The position numbers and the translations under genes are program-made. 64,000 bases of DNA from Paracoccus fistulariae (lineage in GTDB: Bacteria > Pseudomonadota > Alphaproteobacteria > Rhodobacterales > Rhodobacteraceae). The notes under the pieces were generated by a model. That model saw only the letters and a program-made list of their open reading frames with translations, was not told where the DNA came from and did not search any database. Of the stretch, positions 18,019-26,659 are shown piece after piece. Numbering within the stretch: the stretch's first letter is position 1; each line of letters opens with the position of its first letter. The DNA lies in assembly GCF_028553785.1 (NCBI RefSeq), contig NZ_CP067136.1, positions 1,364,001-1,428,000 on the forward strand, read 5' to 3'.

Positions 18019-19544
18019 CCATGGCCGCTGATGCACCGCAAAATTCCGAAGTCGTCATGTCGGCGCGCAATGTGGCCAAATCCTATGGCCAGGTCCATGC
18101 GCTGAAGGGCGTGAATTTCGACATCCATCGCGGGCAGGTCACCACCCTGTTCGGCGAAAACGGCGCGGGCAAATCCACGCTGATGAAGATCCTGTCAGGC
18201 GTTATCCAGCCGACCAGTGGCCAGATGATCCTCGACGGTCAGCCGGTCAGTTTCGCCAATGCCAATGAGGCGCGCGACCGGGGCATCTCGATCATCCACC
18301 AGGAGCTGAGCCTGGCACCGAACCTGTCCGTGCGCGACAATATCTTCATGGGCCGCGAGATCATCGGCCCGGCAGGCGTCGATTTCGCCGAGGAAGAGCG
18401 TCAGGTCCGCGCCCTGATGGCCGAGCTGGAAGAGGATATCGACCCGCTGACCCCGGTCGAGGATCTGCGCCTTGGTCAGCAGCAGATCGTGGAAATCGCC
18501 CGCGCCCTGTCGGTGGACAGCCGCATCCTGATCATGGACGAACCCACCAGCGCGCTTTCGGCCAGCGAGGTCGAGGTGCTGTTCAAGGTGATCCGCGACC
18601 TGAATGCCAAGGGCGTCAGCATCGTCTATATCTCGCATCATCTGGAAGAGGCGCTGACCATCACCAATCATGCGGTCGTGCTGCGCGATGGCAATATGAC
18701 CGCCTATGCCCCCCGGTCCCAGATCGATCTGGAATGGATCGTGCGCAATATGGTCGGCGACAATTACGACCTCGGCTCGCCCCCGGACAGCGACAAGGGC
18801 GATGTGGCCCTGTCGATCCGCAATCTTTCGGTGCCCGATCAGACCGGACAGGATCTGGTGCGCGACCTGTCGCTGGACATCCGCGCCGGAGAGATCGTCT
18901 GCATATACGGGCTGATGGGCGCGGGACGGACCGAATTGCTGGAAACCTGCGCCGGGCGCCTGCGCCAAAGCAGCGGCCAGATCGTGCTGGAAGGGAAAGA
19001 GGTCTCGGACCTGTCGATTGCGCAGCGGATCGCGCGCGGGCTGGCGCTGGTGCCCGAAGATCGCCAGCGCGACGGTCTGGTCCAGACCATGACCGTGGGT
19101 CAGAACCTGTCGCTGGCCTCGATCGCCAGCTTTACCCGTGGCATCTTCACGCAGCGCAGCGCCGAACAGAAGCTGATCGACGACACCATCCGCGACGTGA
19201 CCATCAAGACCGATGGCGGCGGCGCGGCCATCGGATCGCTGTCCGGGGGCAACCAGCAGAAGGTGGTGATCGGCAAGATCCTGGCGACGAAACCGCGCGT
19301 GATCATGCTGGACGAGCCGTCCCGGGGCATCGATATCGGCGCCAAGGCCGAGGTGTTCCGACTGCTGGCCGAAGGCGCGCGCGACGGCCTGGCCGTCATC
19401 TATTCGACCTCTGAGGTCAGCGAATGCCTGTCCATCGCGCATCGCATCATCGTCATGCACAAGGGCCATATCTCGGCCGAATTCGATTCCAGCGTCTCGA
19501 AGGAAAAGATCATGGCCGCCTCGGGCGAATCCGTGGCTGCCTGA
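18015..19544 (+). CDS. eryE: CUT2 sugar/polyol ABC transporter, double ATPase, EryE-like
   Basis: A 509-residue fused double ATPase of the ribose/polyol (CUT2) class. The first domain has Walker A GENGAGKST, signature LRLGQQQIVEIARAL and Walker B ILIMDEPTSAL. The second has the degenerate Walker A GLMGAGRTE typical of this class, signature SLSGGNQQKVVIG and Walker B VIMLDEPSRGID. It energises import by the permease encoded downstream. The start overlaps the DUF2291 stop by 4 bases. Erythritol as substrate is inferred from divergence from eryABC and from similar loci in Rhizobium leguminosarum (eryEFG) and S. meliloti (multiple-polyol transporter). Confidence 0.88.
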   Translation: MTMAADAPQNSEVVMSARNVAKSYGQVHALKGVNFDIHRGQVTTLFGENGAGKSTLMKILSGVIQPTSGQMILDGQPVSFANANEARDRGISIIHQELSLAPNLSVRDNIFMGREIIGPAGVDFAEEERQVRALMAELEEDIDPLTPVEDLRLGQQQIVEIARALSVDSRILIMDEPTSALSASEVEVLFKVIRDLNAKGVSIVYISHHLEEALTITNHAVVLRDGNMTAYAPRSQIDLEWIVRNMVGDNYDLGSPPDSDKGDVALSIRNLSVPDQTGQDLVRDLSLDIRAGEIVCIYGLMGAGRTELLETCAGRLRQSSGQIVLEGKEVSDLSIAQRIARGLALVPEDRQRDGLVQTMTVGQNLSLASIASFTRGIFTQRSAEQKLIDDTIRDVTIKTDGGGAAIGSLSGGNQQKVVIGKILATKPRVIMLDEPSRGIDIGAKAEVFRLLAEGARDGLAVIYSTSEVSECLSIAHRIIVMHKGHISAEFDSSVSKEKIMAASGESVAA

Positions 19545-19564
19545 GACAAGAGCAAGGAAGAACC

Positions 19565-20605
19565 ATGTCGGATACCGCATCCACCACCGCCGCTGGCAAA
19601 AGCCGCAACTTCAGCATCGGTCGCCTGCTGCTGGAAGGCCGCGCCTTCTTCGCGCTGATCGCGATCATTGCCGTTTTCTCGTTCCTGTCGCCGAATTATT
19701 TCACCGTCAGCAACTTTCTGATCATGTCCAGCCAGGTCGCGATCTATGGCATCCTGTCCATCGGCATGCTGCTGGTGATCCTGAATGGCGGGATCGACCT
19801 GTCGGTCGGGTCGATCCTGGCGCTGTCGGGCGTCTGTGCGGGCGCGATGATGCAGGGGATCACGCTGGATTTCGCGGGGGTCATCCTCTACCCGCCGGTC
19901 TGGGCGGTGGTCATCCTGACGCTGCTGGTCGGCGCGGCTGTGGGCGCGCTGAACGGCGTGCTGATCGCCTTTTTCAAGGTGCCGCCCTTCGTGGCCACGC
20001 TGGGCGTGATGTATGTCGCGCGCGGGGTCGCGCTGCTGATGACCAACGGTCTGACCTATAACAACCTGCGCGGCAGCGAGGATCTGGGCAATACCGGCTT
20101 CGCCTGGCTGGGCTTCAACCGCCTGTGGGGCGTGCCGATTTCGGTCATCGTGCTGGCGGTGATCGCGATCCTGACCGGGCTGATGCTGTCGCGTTCGGCC
20201 TTCGGGCGCTGGCTTTACGCCTCGGGCGGGAATGAGCGCGCGGCGGATCTGTCGGGCGTGCCGGTGCGCCGCGTCAAGATCACCGTCTATACGCTGTCGG
20301 GGATGCTGTCGGCGGTGGCGGGGCTGGTGCTGGCCTCGCAGCTGACCTCGGCCGGGCCGACGGCGGGCATGACCTACGAACTGACGGCCATCGCCGCCGT
20401 GGTCATCGGCGGGGCCGCCCTGACCGGCGGGCGCGGCAATGTGCGCGGCACGATGCTGGGCGCCTTCGTGATCGGCTTTCTGTCAGCGGGCCTCGTCATC
20501 ATCGGCGTGTCCTCTTACTGGCAGACGGTCTTCACCGGCGCGGTAATCGTGCTGGCCGTGCTGCTGAACTCTTTGCAATATGGCGGCGGCAGCCGCCGGG
20601 GATAG
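19565..20605 (+). CDS. eryF: CUT2 ABC transporter permease, EryF-like
   Basis: A 346-residue inner-membrane permease with about 8-10 helices. It carries the NGGIDLSVGSILALSG segment (about 77-92) that is nearly invariant in ribose/polyol-type permeases, and the C-terminal IGGAALTGGRGNVRGTMLGA segment. The start at 19565 (MSDTASTTAAG) follows AAGGAAG, 20 bp after the ATPase stop; an in-frame start further upstream would lie inside the ATPase gene. It would form a homodimeric channel with the double ATPase. Substrate inferred as erythritol or related polyols. Confidence 0.88.
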   Translation: MSDTASTTAAGKSRNFSIGRLLLEGRAFFALIAIIAVFSFLSPNYFTVSNFLIMSSQVAIYGILSIGMLLVILNGGIDLSVGSILALSGVCAGAMMQGITLDFAGVILYPPVWAVVILTLLVGAAVGALNGVLIAFFKVPPFVATLGVMYVARGVALLMTNGLTYNNLRGSEDLGNTGFAWLGFNRLWGVPISVIVLAVIAILTGLMLSRSAFGRWLYASGGNERAADLSGVPVRRVKITVYTLSGMLSAVAGLVLASQLTSAGPTAGMTYELTAIAAVVIGGAALTGGRGNVRGTMLGAFVIGFLSAGLVIIGVSSYWQTVFTGAVIVLAVLLNSLQYGGGSRRG

Positions 20606-20621
20606 CGCGTTACGACATTCC

Positions 20622-20652
20622 CCGCCGGGCCACAGGCAACGGGGCCCGGCGG
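20622..20652 (+). other. Intercistronic hairpin between permease and binding-protein genes
   Basis: A perfect 10-bp GC stem, CCGCCGGGCC at 20622-20631 and GGCCCGGCGG at 20643-20652, with an 11-base loop and no T run. Such hairpins between importer genes and a binding-protein gene commonly protect or separate the mRNA so that the binding protein is made in excess. That role is inferred here. Confidence 0.6.
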
Positions 20653-20700
20653 ATCCTGTGCCACTCACGGCAGATCAACCAACCCAAGGGAGAGAGACTT

Positions 20701-21648
20701 ATGCTGAAAATGACGCGCCGCATGTTACTGGCCGCCGCAGCCTCGGTGCCGCTGCTGGCCAGTGCCGCCTCGGCCGAGGGGCTGATGACGATCATCGTCA
20801 ACGACCCCGCCAACCCCTATTGGTTCACCGAGGGCGAGGTCGCCAAGGCCACCGCCGAAGAGCTGGGCTATACCGCCAATGTCGCGGCCCATCGCGGTGA
20901 CACCAATACCGAAAGCACGCTGATCGACACGGCGATCACCAATAAATCCGCCGCCATCATTCTGGATCCCGCCAATGCCGATGGCTCGATCGGGGCGGTA
21001 CAGAAGGCCGTCGATGCGGGCATCCCGGTGTTTCTGATCAATGCAGAGATCAACCAGGAAGGTCTGGCCAAGGCGCAGCTTGTGTCCAACAACGCGCAGG
21101 GCGCGGCCCTTGGCGCGCAGGCCTGGGTCGAGGCCGTGGGCGACAGCGGCAATTACGTGGAACTGTTCGGCGCCCCGCCCGATAACAACGCCCAGACACG
21201 CTCGAACGGGTTCGAGACGGTGCTGAGCCAATATCCCGACCTGAACAAGGCCGGGCAAGAGGTCGCCAATTGGGACCGCACGCAGGGCTATCAGAAGATG
21301 CAATCGCTGCTGCAGGCCAATCCCGACATCATCGGCGTGATCTCGGGCAATGACGAAATGGCGCTTGGCGCCATCGCGGCGCTGAAGGAATCCGGCAATC
21401 TGGAGCAGATCAAGGTCGGCGGCTTCGACGGCTCGCCCGACGCGGTCGAGGCGGTGAAGGCCGGTGAGATGCAATATACCGTGCTGCAGCCCGTCGCAAT
21501 CTTTTCCGAGGCTGCGGTCCGTCAGGCCGATAATTTCATCAAGACCGGCGAAACCGGCGTCGATCAGGAGAAGCAGCTTTTCGACTGCCTGCTTATCACC
21601 GCCGACAATGCCGACAACTACACCTCGGCCTTCGTGCTGGAACAGTAA
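20701..21648 (+). CDS. eryG: Periplasmic polyol/sugar-binding protein, EryG-like
   Basis: A 315-residue type 1 periplasmic binding protein (ribose-binding fold). Its signal peptide MLKMTRRMLLAAAASVPLLA.. probably ends after ASA near residue 24. The mature protein starts with a strand followed by NDPANPYWFTEGEV, the usual ligand-contacting start of this fold, and keeps the hinge and VISGNDEMALGAI segments. It follows GGGAGAG and ends in front of a strong terminator. With the DUF2291 protein, ATPase and permease it makes a complete CUT2 importer opposite the ery operon. Erythritol is the inferred ligand; ribitol or L-arabitol are alternatives. Confidence 0.88.
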   Translation: MLKMTRRMLLAAAASVPLLASAASAEGLMTIIVNDPANPYWFTEGEVAKATAEELGYTANVAAHRGDTNTESTLIDTAITNKSAAIILDPANADGSIGAVQKAVDAGIPVFLINAEINQEGLAKAQLVSNNAQGAALGAQAWVEAVGDSGNYVELFGAPPDNNAQTRSNGFETVLSQYPDLNKAGQEVANWDRTQGYQKMQSLLQANPDIIGVISGNDEMALGAIAALKESGNLEQIKVGGFDGSPDAVEAVKAGEMQYTVLQPVAIFSEAAVRQADNFIKTGETGVDQEKQLFDCLLITADNADNYTSAFVLEQ

Positions 21649-21654
21649 CCACGC

Positions 21655-21681
21655 AAAAGGGCGCCCACGCGGCGCCCTTTT
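21655..21681. terminator. Intrinsic terminator between importer operon and ribH2
   Basis: A perfect 11-bp stem, AAAAGGGCGCC at 21655-21665 and GGCGCCCTTTT at 21671-21681, with a 5-base loop CACGC. Flanking A and T runs make it work in both directions, fitting the convergent eryG and ribH2 genes. Confidence 0.92.
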
Positions 21682-21715
21682 CAAATATCCTTCTGGCCGA
21701 TTTGCAATCGGCAGA

Positions 21716-22189
21716 TCAGGCCGCGTCGGCGCGGTCGTCTGCTGCCAGTTGCGCGTCCAGTTCAAGGACCTGGCGGACGGCTTCGGCAGCCTCGGCACCT
21801 TTTTTCACGAAATGCTCGCGGAAGAAGCCTGCCACGACCTCTTCTTCGCGATAGTGATGCGGCGTCAGCGAGACCGAGAAGCAGGGCACGCCGGTGTCCA
21901 GCCCGACATTCATCAGGCCCGTAACCACGGCACCCGCGACGAAATCGTGGCGGTAGATGCCGCCATCCACGACCAGCGCGGCGGCAACCACGGCGTCATA
22001 TTTGCCGGTCTGAGCCAGCTTTTTGGCCAGCAAGGGCATTTCGAACGCGCCCGGCACGTCGAAGGCATCGACAGCCGCGCCCGGGATCAGCTTCGGGACT
22101 TCTGCCATGAAACCATCATAAGCGCGGTCCACGGTGTCGGAATGCCAGCGCGCTTTGATGAAGGCGATACGAGGGGTTTTATTGGTCAT
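21716..22189 (-). CDS. ribH2: 6,7-dimethyl-8-ribityllumazine synthase, RibH2 type
   Basis: A 157-residue lumazine synthase of the type II (RibH2, decameric) class known from Brucella and other alphaproteobacteria. It makes the riboflavin precursor 6,7-dimethyl-8-ribityllumazine. The FDVPGAFEMP segment (about 43-52) and the GGIYRHDF segment with the active-site His (about 75-82) identify it; type I enzymes have a different sequence here. The start at 22189 (MTNKTPRIAF) has GGAAGG upstream. It stands alone, with no other riboflavin genes near, and its leader is an FMN riboswitch, so it is repressed by FMN as a single-gene unit. Confidence 0.93.
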   Translation of the reverse strand: MTNKTPRIAFIKARWHSDTVDRAYDGFMAEVPKLIPGAAVDAFDVPGAFEMPLLAKKLAQTGKYDAVVAAALVVDGGIYRHDFVAGAVVTGLMNVGLDTGVPCFSVSLTPHHYREEEVVAGFFREHFVKKGAEAAEAVRQVLELDAQLAADDRADAA

Positions 22190-22267
22190 CTTACAGGAAC
22201 CTTCCGTTAACGTCGTCAGGTCCCAGAGCACGAGCCTTGGCCGCCCCTTGGGATGGATGCGGCCTCG
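22190..22267 (-). promoter_or_regulatory. Expression platform between FMN riboswitch and ribH2
   Basis: The 78 bases between aptamer and ribH2 start contain an inverted repeat GGCCGC/GCGGCC (minus strand, about 22240-22264) shortly after the aptamer. There is no T run, which argues for control of translation or Rho-dependent termination rather than a simple intrinsic attenuator. Confidence 0.45.
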
Positions 22268-22390
<123 letters not shown>

Positions 22391-22487
22391 ATGACATAGA
22401 TAGCATTCCCCGGGGCCAAGTCAAAGGGCCTCTTGGCATTTTACCGCAACGGAACACCCGTTACGCCACAACCAAGCTCTGTCGCAG

Positions 22488-22516
22488 AACAGGCCGAGGC
22501 GGTGCCCCGGCCTGTT
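22488..22516 (-). terminator. Probable terminator of the pxp/biotin operon
   Basis: Inverted repeat AACAGGCCG (22488-22496) and CGGCCTGTT (22508-22516), 9-bp stem with an 11-base loop, about 37 bp after bioY on the minus strand. The T run is short, so strength is uncertain. The 22391-22487 stretch beyond it holds only the ribH2 promoter region. Confidence 0.6.
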
Positions 22517-22552
22517 TGCCGCCCTGATCCTATAGATCGTTGCCGCGCCGGA

Positions 22553-23152
22553 TCATGTTCGATCCGGTCCGGCGGCGGCGCGCCAGGCCAGTGGCAGCAC
22601 GACCGCCGCCAGCGCGATCTTGAACGCCGCGCCCGGCAGGAAGGGATAGAGGCCGAATTCCAGGATCGGCTTGTCCCAGCCCAGCACCGCGCCCAACCAC
22701 AGGACGCCGATGCCCAGAATCATGGCCGTGCCCAGAGCCATGGCGGCAAAGGTCGTCGCCAGATTGCGGCCCCATCCTCGCTGCGCCAGCCAGCCGACCA
22801 GCGCGGCCGACAGCACGAAGCCCAGCAGATAGCCCCCGGTCGGCCCCACCATATAGGCCAGACCGATGCCCTTTTCGGGCGTCCCGGCAAAGACGGGCAG
22901 ACCCGCCACGCCCTCGGCCAGATACAGCAGCACGGTCGCCGCCCCAAGCCGCCAGCCATAGGCCATGCCGATCACCAGCACCACGAAGGTCTGCATGGTC
23001 ATGGGCACGGGATAGAATGGCACCTGCAGCTTGGCCGAGGCCCAAAGCGCAAGGCTGCCCGCAATGGCCAGGATCACCTTGCGCGGCAGGGCCTGATCGC
23101 CACGCCACAGCCGGTCGGCCAGCGTCGCAGAATGAGTTGCTCGTATCGTCAT
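22553..23152 (-). CDS. bioY: BioY biotin transporter S-component
   Basis: A 199-residue membrane protein with about six helices and the BioY hallmark QVPFYPVPMTMQTF (about 43-56) that lines the biotin site, plus the GPTGGYLLGF segment. BioY takes up biotin alone or with an energy-coupling ATPase/T-unit; none is encoded here. It ends a nine-gene operon that contains a biotin carboxylase and a biotin carrier protein. This context indicates that its job is to supply biotin to that carboxylase. AAGGAA precedes the ATG. Confidence 0.93.
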   Translation of the reverse strand: MTIRATHSATLADRLWRGDQALPRKVILAIAGSLALWASAKLQVPFYPVPMTMQTFVVLVIGMAYGWRLGAATVLLYLAEGVAGLPVFAGTPEKGIGLAYMVGPTGGYLLGFVLSAALVGWLAQRGWGRNLATTFAAMALGTAMILGIGVLWLGAVLGWDKPILEFGLYPFLPGAAFKIALAAVVLPLAWRAAAGPDRT

Positions 23153-23182
23153 GGTCCGTTCCTTCCAGATAGCTGATGACAG

Positions 23183-24157
23183 TCAGGCCAGCGCGGCGCG
23201 CACGCGATCCAGCATGGCGGCGCGATCCTTGCGGGCGTCCAGCGCGGTCTGCATGTCGACCTTGACAAAGCGCGTCGGCGTATTGGGGGGCAGTTGCCCG
23301 ATCAGATCCATATCGGCCGAAATCACCGTGCCCAGCATGAAATATCCTCCGCCCGACACCGCGTCGCGATGCAGGACGATCGGCTCGGTCCCGCTGGGCA
23401 CCTGAATAGAGCCGTAGGGATAGCAGGCATCGGTGATATTGGACGGATCCGACCCGGCACCGAAGGGCGGCTCTCGATCCACGAATTCCAGCGGCGATCC
23501 GCCCTGGAAACGATAGCCCATGCGATCCGCCTCGGATGCGACCTTCCATGTCTCGTCAAAGAAGGTCCTGCCCGCCGCTTCGGTGATGCGATGCCAATAA
23601 AGACCGGGCACCACCCGCAGTTCTGCCGGACTGCCGGGGCTGCGGCGCAGAGCCGCGTGCAGGCTGCGGCCTTCGTCCACTCTACGTCTTGCCGCGCCTA
23701 TGGGCAGCACATCGCCCGCCTGAACCGCGCGGCCCTCGACACCGCCCAGCGCCCCGATGGCATAGGTCGAGCGACTGCCCAGCGTGGGCGGCGTGTCGAT
23801 CCCGCCCGAGATGGCGATATAGGCCCGCGCCCCCGATTTCAGATAGTCGAAGGACAGCACCTGACCGGCCTTCACCCTGATCGCGCTCCAGCTTTCCTTC
23901 ACCTCGCCATCGATCTTGGGCGGCAGGTCGCCGCCGGTCACGGCGATCACCGCATCTTCGCTGAATTCCAGTGTCGGTCCCATGAAGACACATTCCAGAC
24001 AGGCCGCACCTTCGTCATTGCCGACCAGAAGATTGGCGCTGCGCAGGGCAAAGCGGTCCATCGCGCCACCCATGGGAATGCCAAGATGATAGTAACCGGG
24101 GCGTCCCAGATCCTGAACAGTGGTCGCGAAACCCGCTGATACGACATTAACCGGCAT
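23183..24157 (-). CDS. pxpC: PxpC/KipA-like biotin-dependent carboxyltransferase subunit
   Basis: A 324-residue protein of the KipA/YbgK (AHS2) family. In E. coli PxpC is a subunit of ATP-dependent 5-oxoprolinase, and the same fold forms half of the carboxyltransferase domain of urea carboxylase. Typical segments are VQDLGRPGYYHLGIPMGGAMD (about 14-34) and AYIAISGGID. Its start overlaps pxpB by 11 bases and has GGAGG inside pxpB. Because biotin carboxylase and carrier genes lie in the same operon, it may transfer carboxyl groups rather than act as a plain oxoprolinase subunit; sequence alone does not decide. Confidence 0.88.
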   Translation of the reverse strand: MPVNVVSAGFATTVQDLGRPGYYHLGIPMGGAMDRFALRSANLLVGNDEGAACLECVFMGPTLEFSEDAVIAVTGGDLPPKIDGEVKESWSAIRVKAGQVLSFDYLKSGARAYIAISGGIDTPPTLGSRSTYAIGALGGVEGRAVQAGDVLPIGAARRRVDEGRSLHAALRRSPGSPAELRVVPGLYWHRITEAAGRTFFDETWKVASEADRMGYRFQGGSPLEFVDREPPFGAGSDPSNITDACYPYGSIQVPSGTEPIVLHRDAVSGGGYFMLGTVISADMDLIGQLPPNTPTRFVKVDMQTALDARKDRAAMLDRVRAALA

Positions 24158-25022
24158 AGAGAGCCTCCATCAGCTTGGCATTGGTGCCGTCGATATCCCT
24201 GTTGAAATCATCCAGCGAGAATTGCACGTCGCGGATGCGCGGCTGATAGGTATTCGCCTCGACCTCGGACAGGCAGCGGTCATATTCGGCGCGGTCGACG
24301 GGTTTCCATTTCACGATATCGCCGGGTTTGAAGAAGACCATGAAATCGCTGAGATAGCTGGTCCTTTGTGTCGGGTCATAGATCGGCATGGGCGTCACCC
24401 CGAACATCTGATAGCCGCCTGCCCCGCGCACCGAATAGACGCAGGAAAAGCAGCCACCATAGCCCACCGTCAGCCTGGGCGTATCGGTGCGCGGGCGCAG
24501 GTATTTCGGCACCTGAATCTGCCGGTCGCGGTCGACCATCTGATAGAGGAACGGCAGACCCGACACGAAGCCCACCATCGACACGAACCAGGGCGCGCCC
24601 GAATGCGCGGCGATGAAATCCTGCACGCTGTCATAGCCGTTGATCCGCGCCGCATATTCGATATCGGTCGCCTCCGGATCCTGATGCCGCTCGCGAAAGC
24701 GCATCAGCGTTTCATGCGTCCAGGGGTCCTGATAATAGACCGGGATCTCGATAATCCGGGTGTTCAGAACCGGATCGGCCTGCGCGGCGGTTTCCTCGAT
24801 CTGTTGCAGCCTTGTCATCAGATCGTCGGGGTGGATCACATCCGGGTCGAACTTGATCTGGAAAGAGGCATTCGCGGGACAGATCTCGGTGATCCCGTCA
24901 ATGCCCGCCTCGCGGATGGCATTGGTCATCGAAAGGGTCTTGAAGAATGCCTCCAGCGACATTTCCTCGCTGACCTCGACAAAGATATGTTCGTCCGCAC
25001 CAAAGGTGAATCTCGATGTCAT
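24147..25022 (-). CDS. pxpB: PxpB/KipI-like carboxyltransferase/oxoprolinase subunit
   Basis: A 291-residue AHS1 (KipI/YbgJ) family protein, partner of the following pxpC product. The conserved core is FVSMVGFVSGLPFLYQM (about 145-161) followed by VPKYLRPRTDTPRLTVGYGG. At 291 residues it is longer than E. coli PxpB (about 218) or B. subtilis KipI (about 240), with extra sequence mainly in the N-terminal part. It overlaps accC by 4 bases (ATGA) and pxpC by 11, so the three proteins are made in a coupled way. It is the second half of a urea-carboxylase-like carboxyltransferase or of a 5-oxoprolinase. Confidence 0.87.
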   Translation of the reverse strand: MTSRFTFGADEHIFVEVSEEMSLEAFFKTLSMTNAIREAGIDGITEICPANASFQIKFDPDVIHPDDLMTRLQQIEETAAQADPVLNTRIIEIPVYYQDPWTHETLMRFRERHQDPEATDIEYAARINGYDSVQDFIAAHSGAPWFVSMVGFVSGLPFLYQMVDRDRQIQVPKYLRPRTDTPRLTVGYGGCFSCVYSVRGAGGYQMFGVTPMPIYDPTQRTSYLSDFMVFFKPGDIVKWKPVDRAEYDRCLSEVEANTYQPRIRDVQFSLDDFNRDIDGTNAKLMEALYAG

Positions 25023-26404
25023 GCGGCATTCCCTTTCTTGTCTGTCAGGGTTGCAGAATGGCTGTCCAGCCAGGGTTCAAGCCATTTGGTGTGCAGCTTG
25101 CCTGCCTGAACCTCTGGATCTTCGGCCAGCGCCAGAAACAGCGGCGCGGTCGTCTTCAGCCCGTCAAGGCGAAGCTCGGTCGCGGCGCGTTTCAGCCGGG
25201 TGATCGCCGCGTCGCGACTGTCGGCATGGACGATCAGCTTGCCCAGAAGGGAATCGTAGAAAGGCGGGATCTGATAGCCCTGATACAGCATGTGATCGAA
25301 GCGGACCCCCGGCCCGCCGGGCAGGCGCATATCGCCGACCACGCCCGGAAAGGGCATGAAGTTATTCGACGGGTCCTCGGCATTGATGCGCACCTCGATC
25401 GCGTGACCGGACACTGTGATGTCATCCTGTGACACCGACAGGGCCGCGCCGCCCGCGATGCGGATCATTTCGGCGACCAGATCAATGCCGGTGATCGCCT
25501 CGGTCACCGGATGTTCGACCTGAATGCGGGTGTTCATCTCGATGAAATAGAAATCGCCGGTCTGGTCGTCATAGAGATATTCGACCGTGCCCGCGCCGCG
25601 ATAGCCCACCGATTTCGCCAGTGCCACGGCCGAGGCGCACAGCGCATCCCGCACCGACGCGGAAAGGGCCGAGGACGGCGCCTCTTCCCACACCTTCTGC
25701 CGACGACGTTGCAGCGAACATTCGCGTTCAAAGCAATGCACGACATTTCTGCCGTCGCCCAGCATTTGCACCTCGATATGGCGGGCGCGTTCGATCAGCT
25801 TTTCCAGATACAGACCGCCATCGCCAAAGGCGGCCTTCGCCTCGGCCGCGGCCTGCGGGGCCAGCTTGGCGAAATCCGCAGCGTTGTCAGCCACGCGGAT
25901 GCCGCGACCGCCACCGCCTGCCGTGGCCTTGATCATTACCGGAAAGCCGATCTGCGCGGCCAGTTCGGCAGCCGCCTGCAGATCATCAACCACGCCATCG
26001 CTGCCGGGCACGGTGGGGACATTCGCCGCCTGCGCCGCCTTGCGGGCCGAGGCCTTGTCGCCCATCGCGCGGATCATGTCGCCGGTCGGCCCGACAAAGG
26101 CGATGCCCGCAGCTGCGACCGCATCCGCGAATGCGGCATTCTCGGCCAGGAAGCCATAGCCCGGATGGATGCCATCCGCGCCTGTGTCGCGCGCGGCCTG
26201 CAAGACGGCCTCGGCGTTCAGATAGGATTTCGCAGCGGCGGGCGGTCCAATCTCGACCGCCTCATCCGCCATCTCGACGGCCAGCGAATTCGCGTCGGCG
26301 GCGCTGTAGACCTGCACCGTGCGGATGCCCAATTCGCGGGCGGCGCGATTGATCCGCACCGCGATCTCGCCGCGATTGGCGATCAGAAGTTTGGTCATAG
26401 CCAT
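25019..26404 (-). CDS. accC: Biotin carboxylase (AccC-like) of the pxp operon
   Basis: An ATP-grasp biotin carboxylase of about 461 residues: KLLIANRGEIAVR at the N-terminus, glycine-rich ATP loop GGGGRGI (about 165-171), and catalytic/metal segment EMNTRIQVEHPVTE. It carboxylates biotin on a carrier protein with ATP and bicarbonate. I chose ATG 26404 because AGGTGG lies 8 bases before it; ATG 26398 and GTG 26416 are alternatives. It follows accB directly. Lying between the carrier gene and pxpB/pxpC, it is probably dedicated to this system and not the fatty-acid-synthesis AccC. Confidence 0.92.
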   Translation of the reverse strand: MAMTKLLIANRGEIAVRINRAARELGIRTVQVYSAADANSLAVEMADEAVEIGPPAAAKSYLNAEAVLQAARDTGADGIHPGYGFLAENAAFADAVAAAGIAFVGPTGDMIRAMGDKASARKAAQAANVPTVPGSDGVVDDLQAAAELAAQIGFPVMIKATAGGGGRGIRVADNAADFAKLAPQAAAEAKAAFGDGGLYLEKLIERARHIEVQMLGDGRNVVHCFERECSLQRRRQKVWEEAPSSALSASVRDALCASAVALAKSVGYRGAGTVEYLYDDQTGDFYFIEMNTRIQVEHPVTEAITGIDLVAEMIRIAGGAALSVSQDDITVSGHAIEVRINAEDPSNNFMPFPGVVGDMRLPGGPGVRFDHMLYQGYQIPPFYDSLLGKLIVHADSRDAAITRLKRAATELRLDGLKTTAPLFLALAEDPEVQAGKLHTKWLEPWLDSHSATLTDKKGNAA

Positions 26405-26416
26405 CGGCCCGCCCAC

Positions 26417-26659
26417 CTAGATCTCAAGCTCGGCCAGCGGCTGGCCGGGCATGATGGCGTCCTCATCCTCGACCAGAAAGGCGGTGATGGTGCCCGCCTG
26501 ATCCGCCGTCACCTCGGTGAAGCTTTTCATCACCTCGACCAGACCGATTACGTCGCCCGCTGCGACGGTATCGCCGACCTCCTTGTAATTGGGCTGATCC
26601 GGGGCTGGCTTTCGGTAAAAGACGCCGGGCAAGGGTGATCGGATTTCTGCTTTAGCCAT
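26417..26659 (-). CDS. accB: Biotin carboxyl carrier protein (AccB-like, short form)
   Basis: An 80-residue single-domain biotinyl carrier. The biotinylation motif is LVEVMKSFTEV, with Val in place of the usual Ala in the EAMKM motif and the Lys retained. It lacks the long N-terminal part of fatty-acid AccB (about 150 residues in total), so it is little more than the biotinyl domain. The start at 26659 (MAKAEIRSPLPG) overlaps the end of pxpA by 8 bases. It would shuttle the carboxyl group from the AccC-like protein to PxpB/PxpC. Confidence 0.9.
   Translation of the reverse strand: MAKAEIRSPLPGVFYRKPAPDQPNYKEVGDTVAAGDVIGLVEVMKSFTEVTADQAGTITAFLVEDEDAIMPGQPLAELEI

Noticed and set aside
23183..26659. 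Housekeeping acetyl-CoA carboxylase genes
   Set aside because: The carrier is only 80 residues without the AccB N-terminal part, and accC sits between accB and pxpB/pxpC with overlaps, so a dedicated carboxylase is more likely; final proof needs the rest of the genome.
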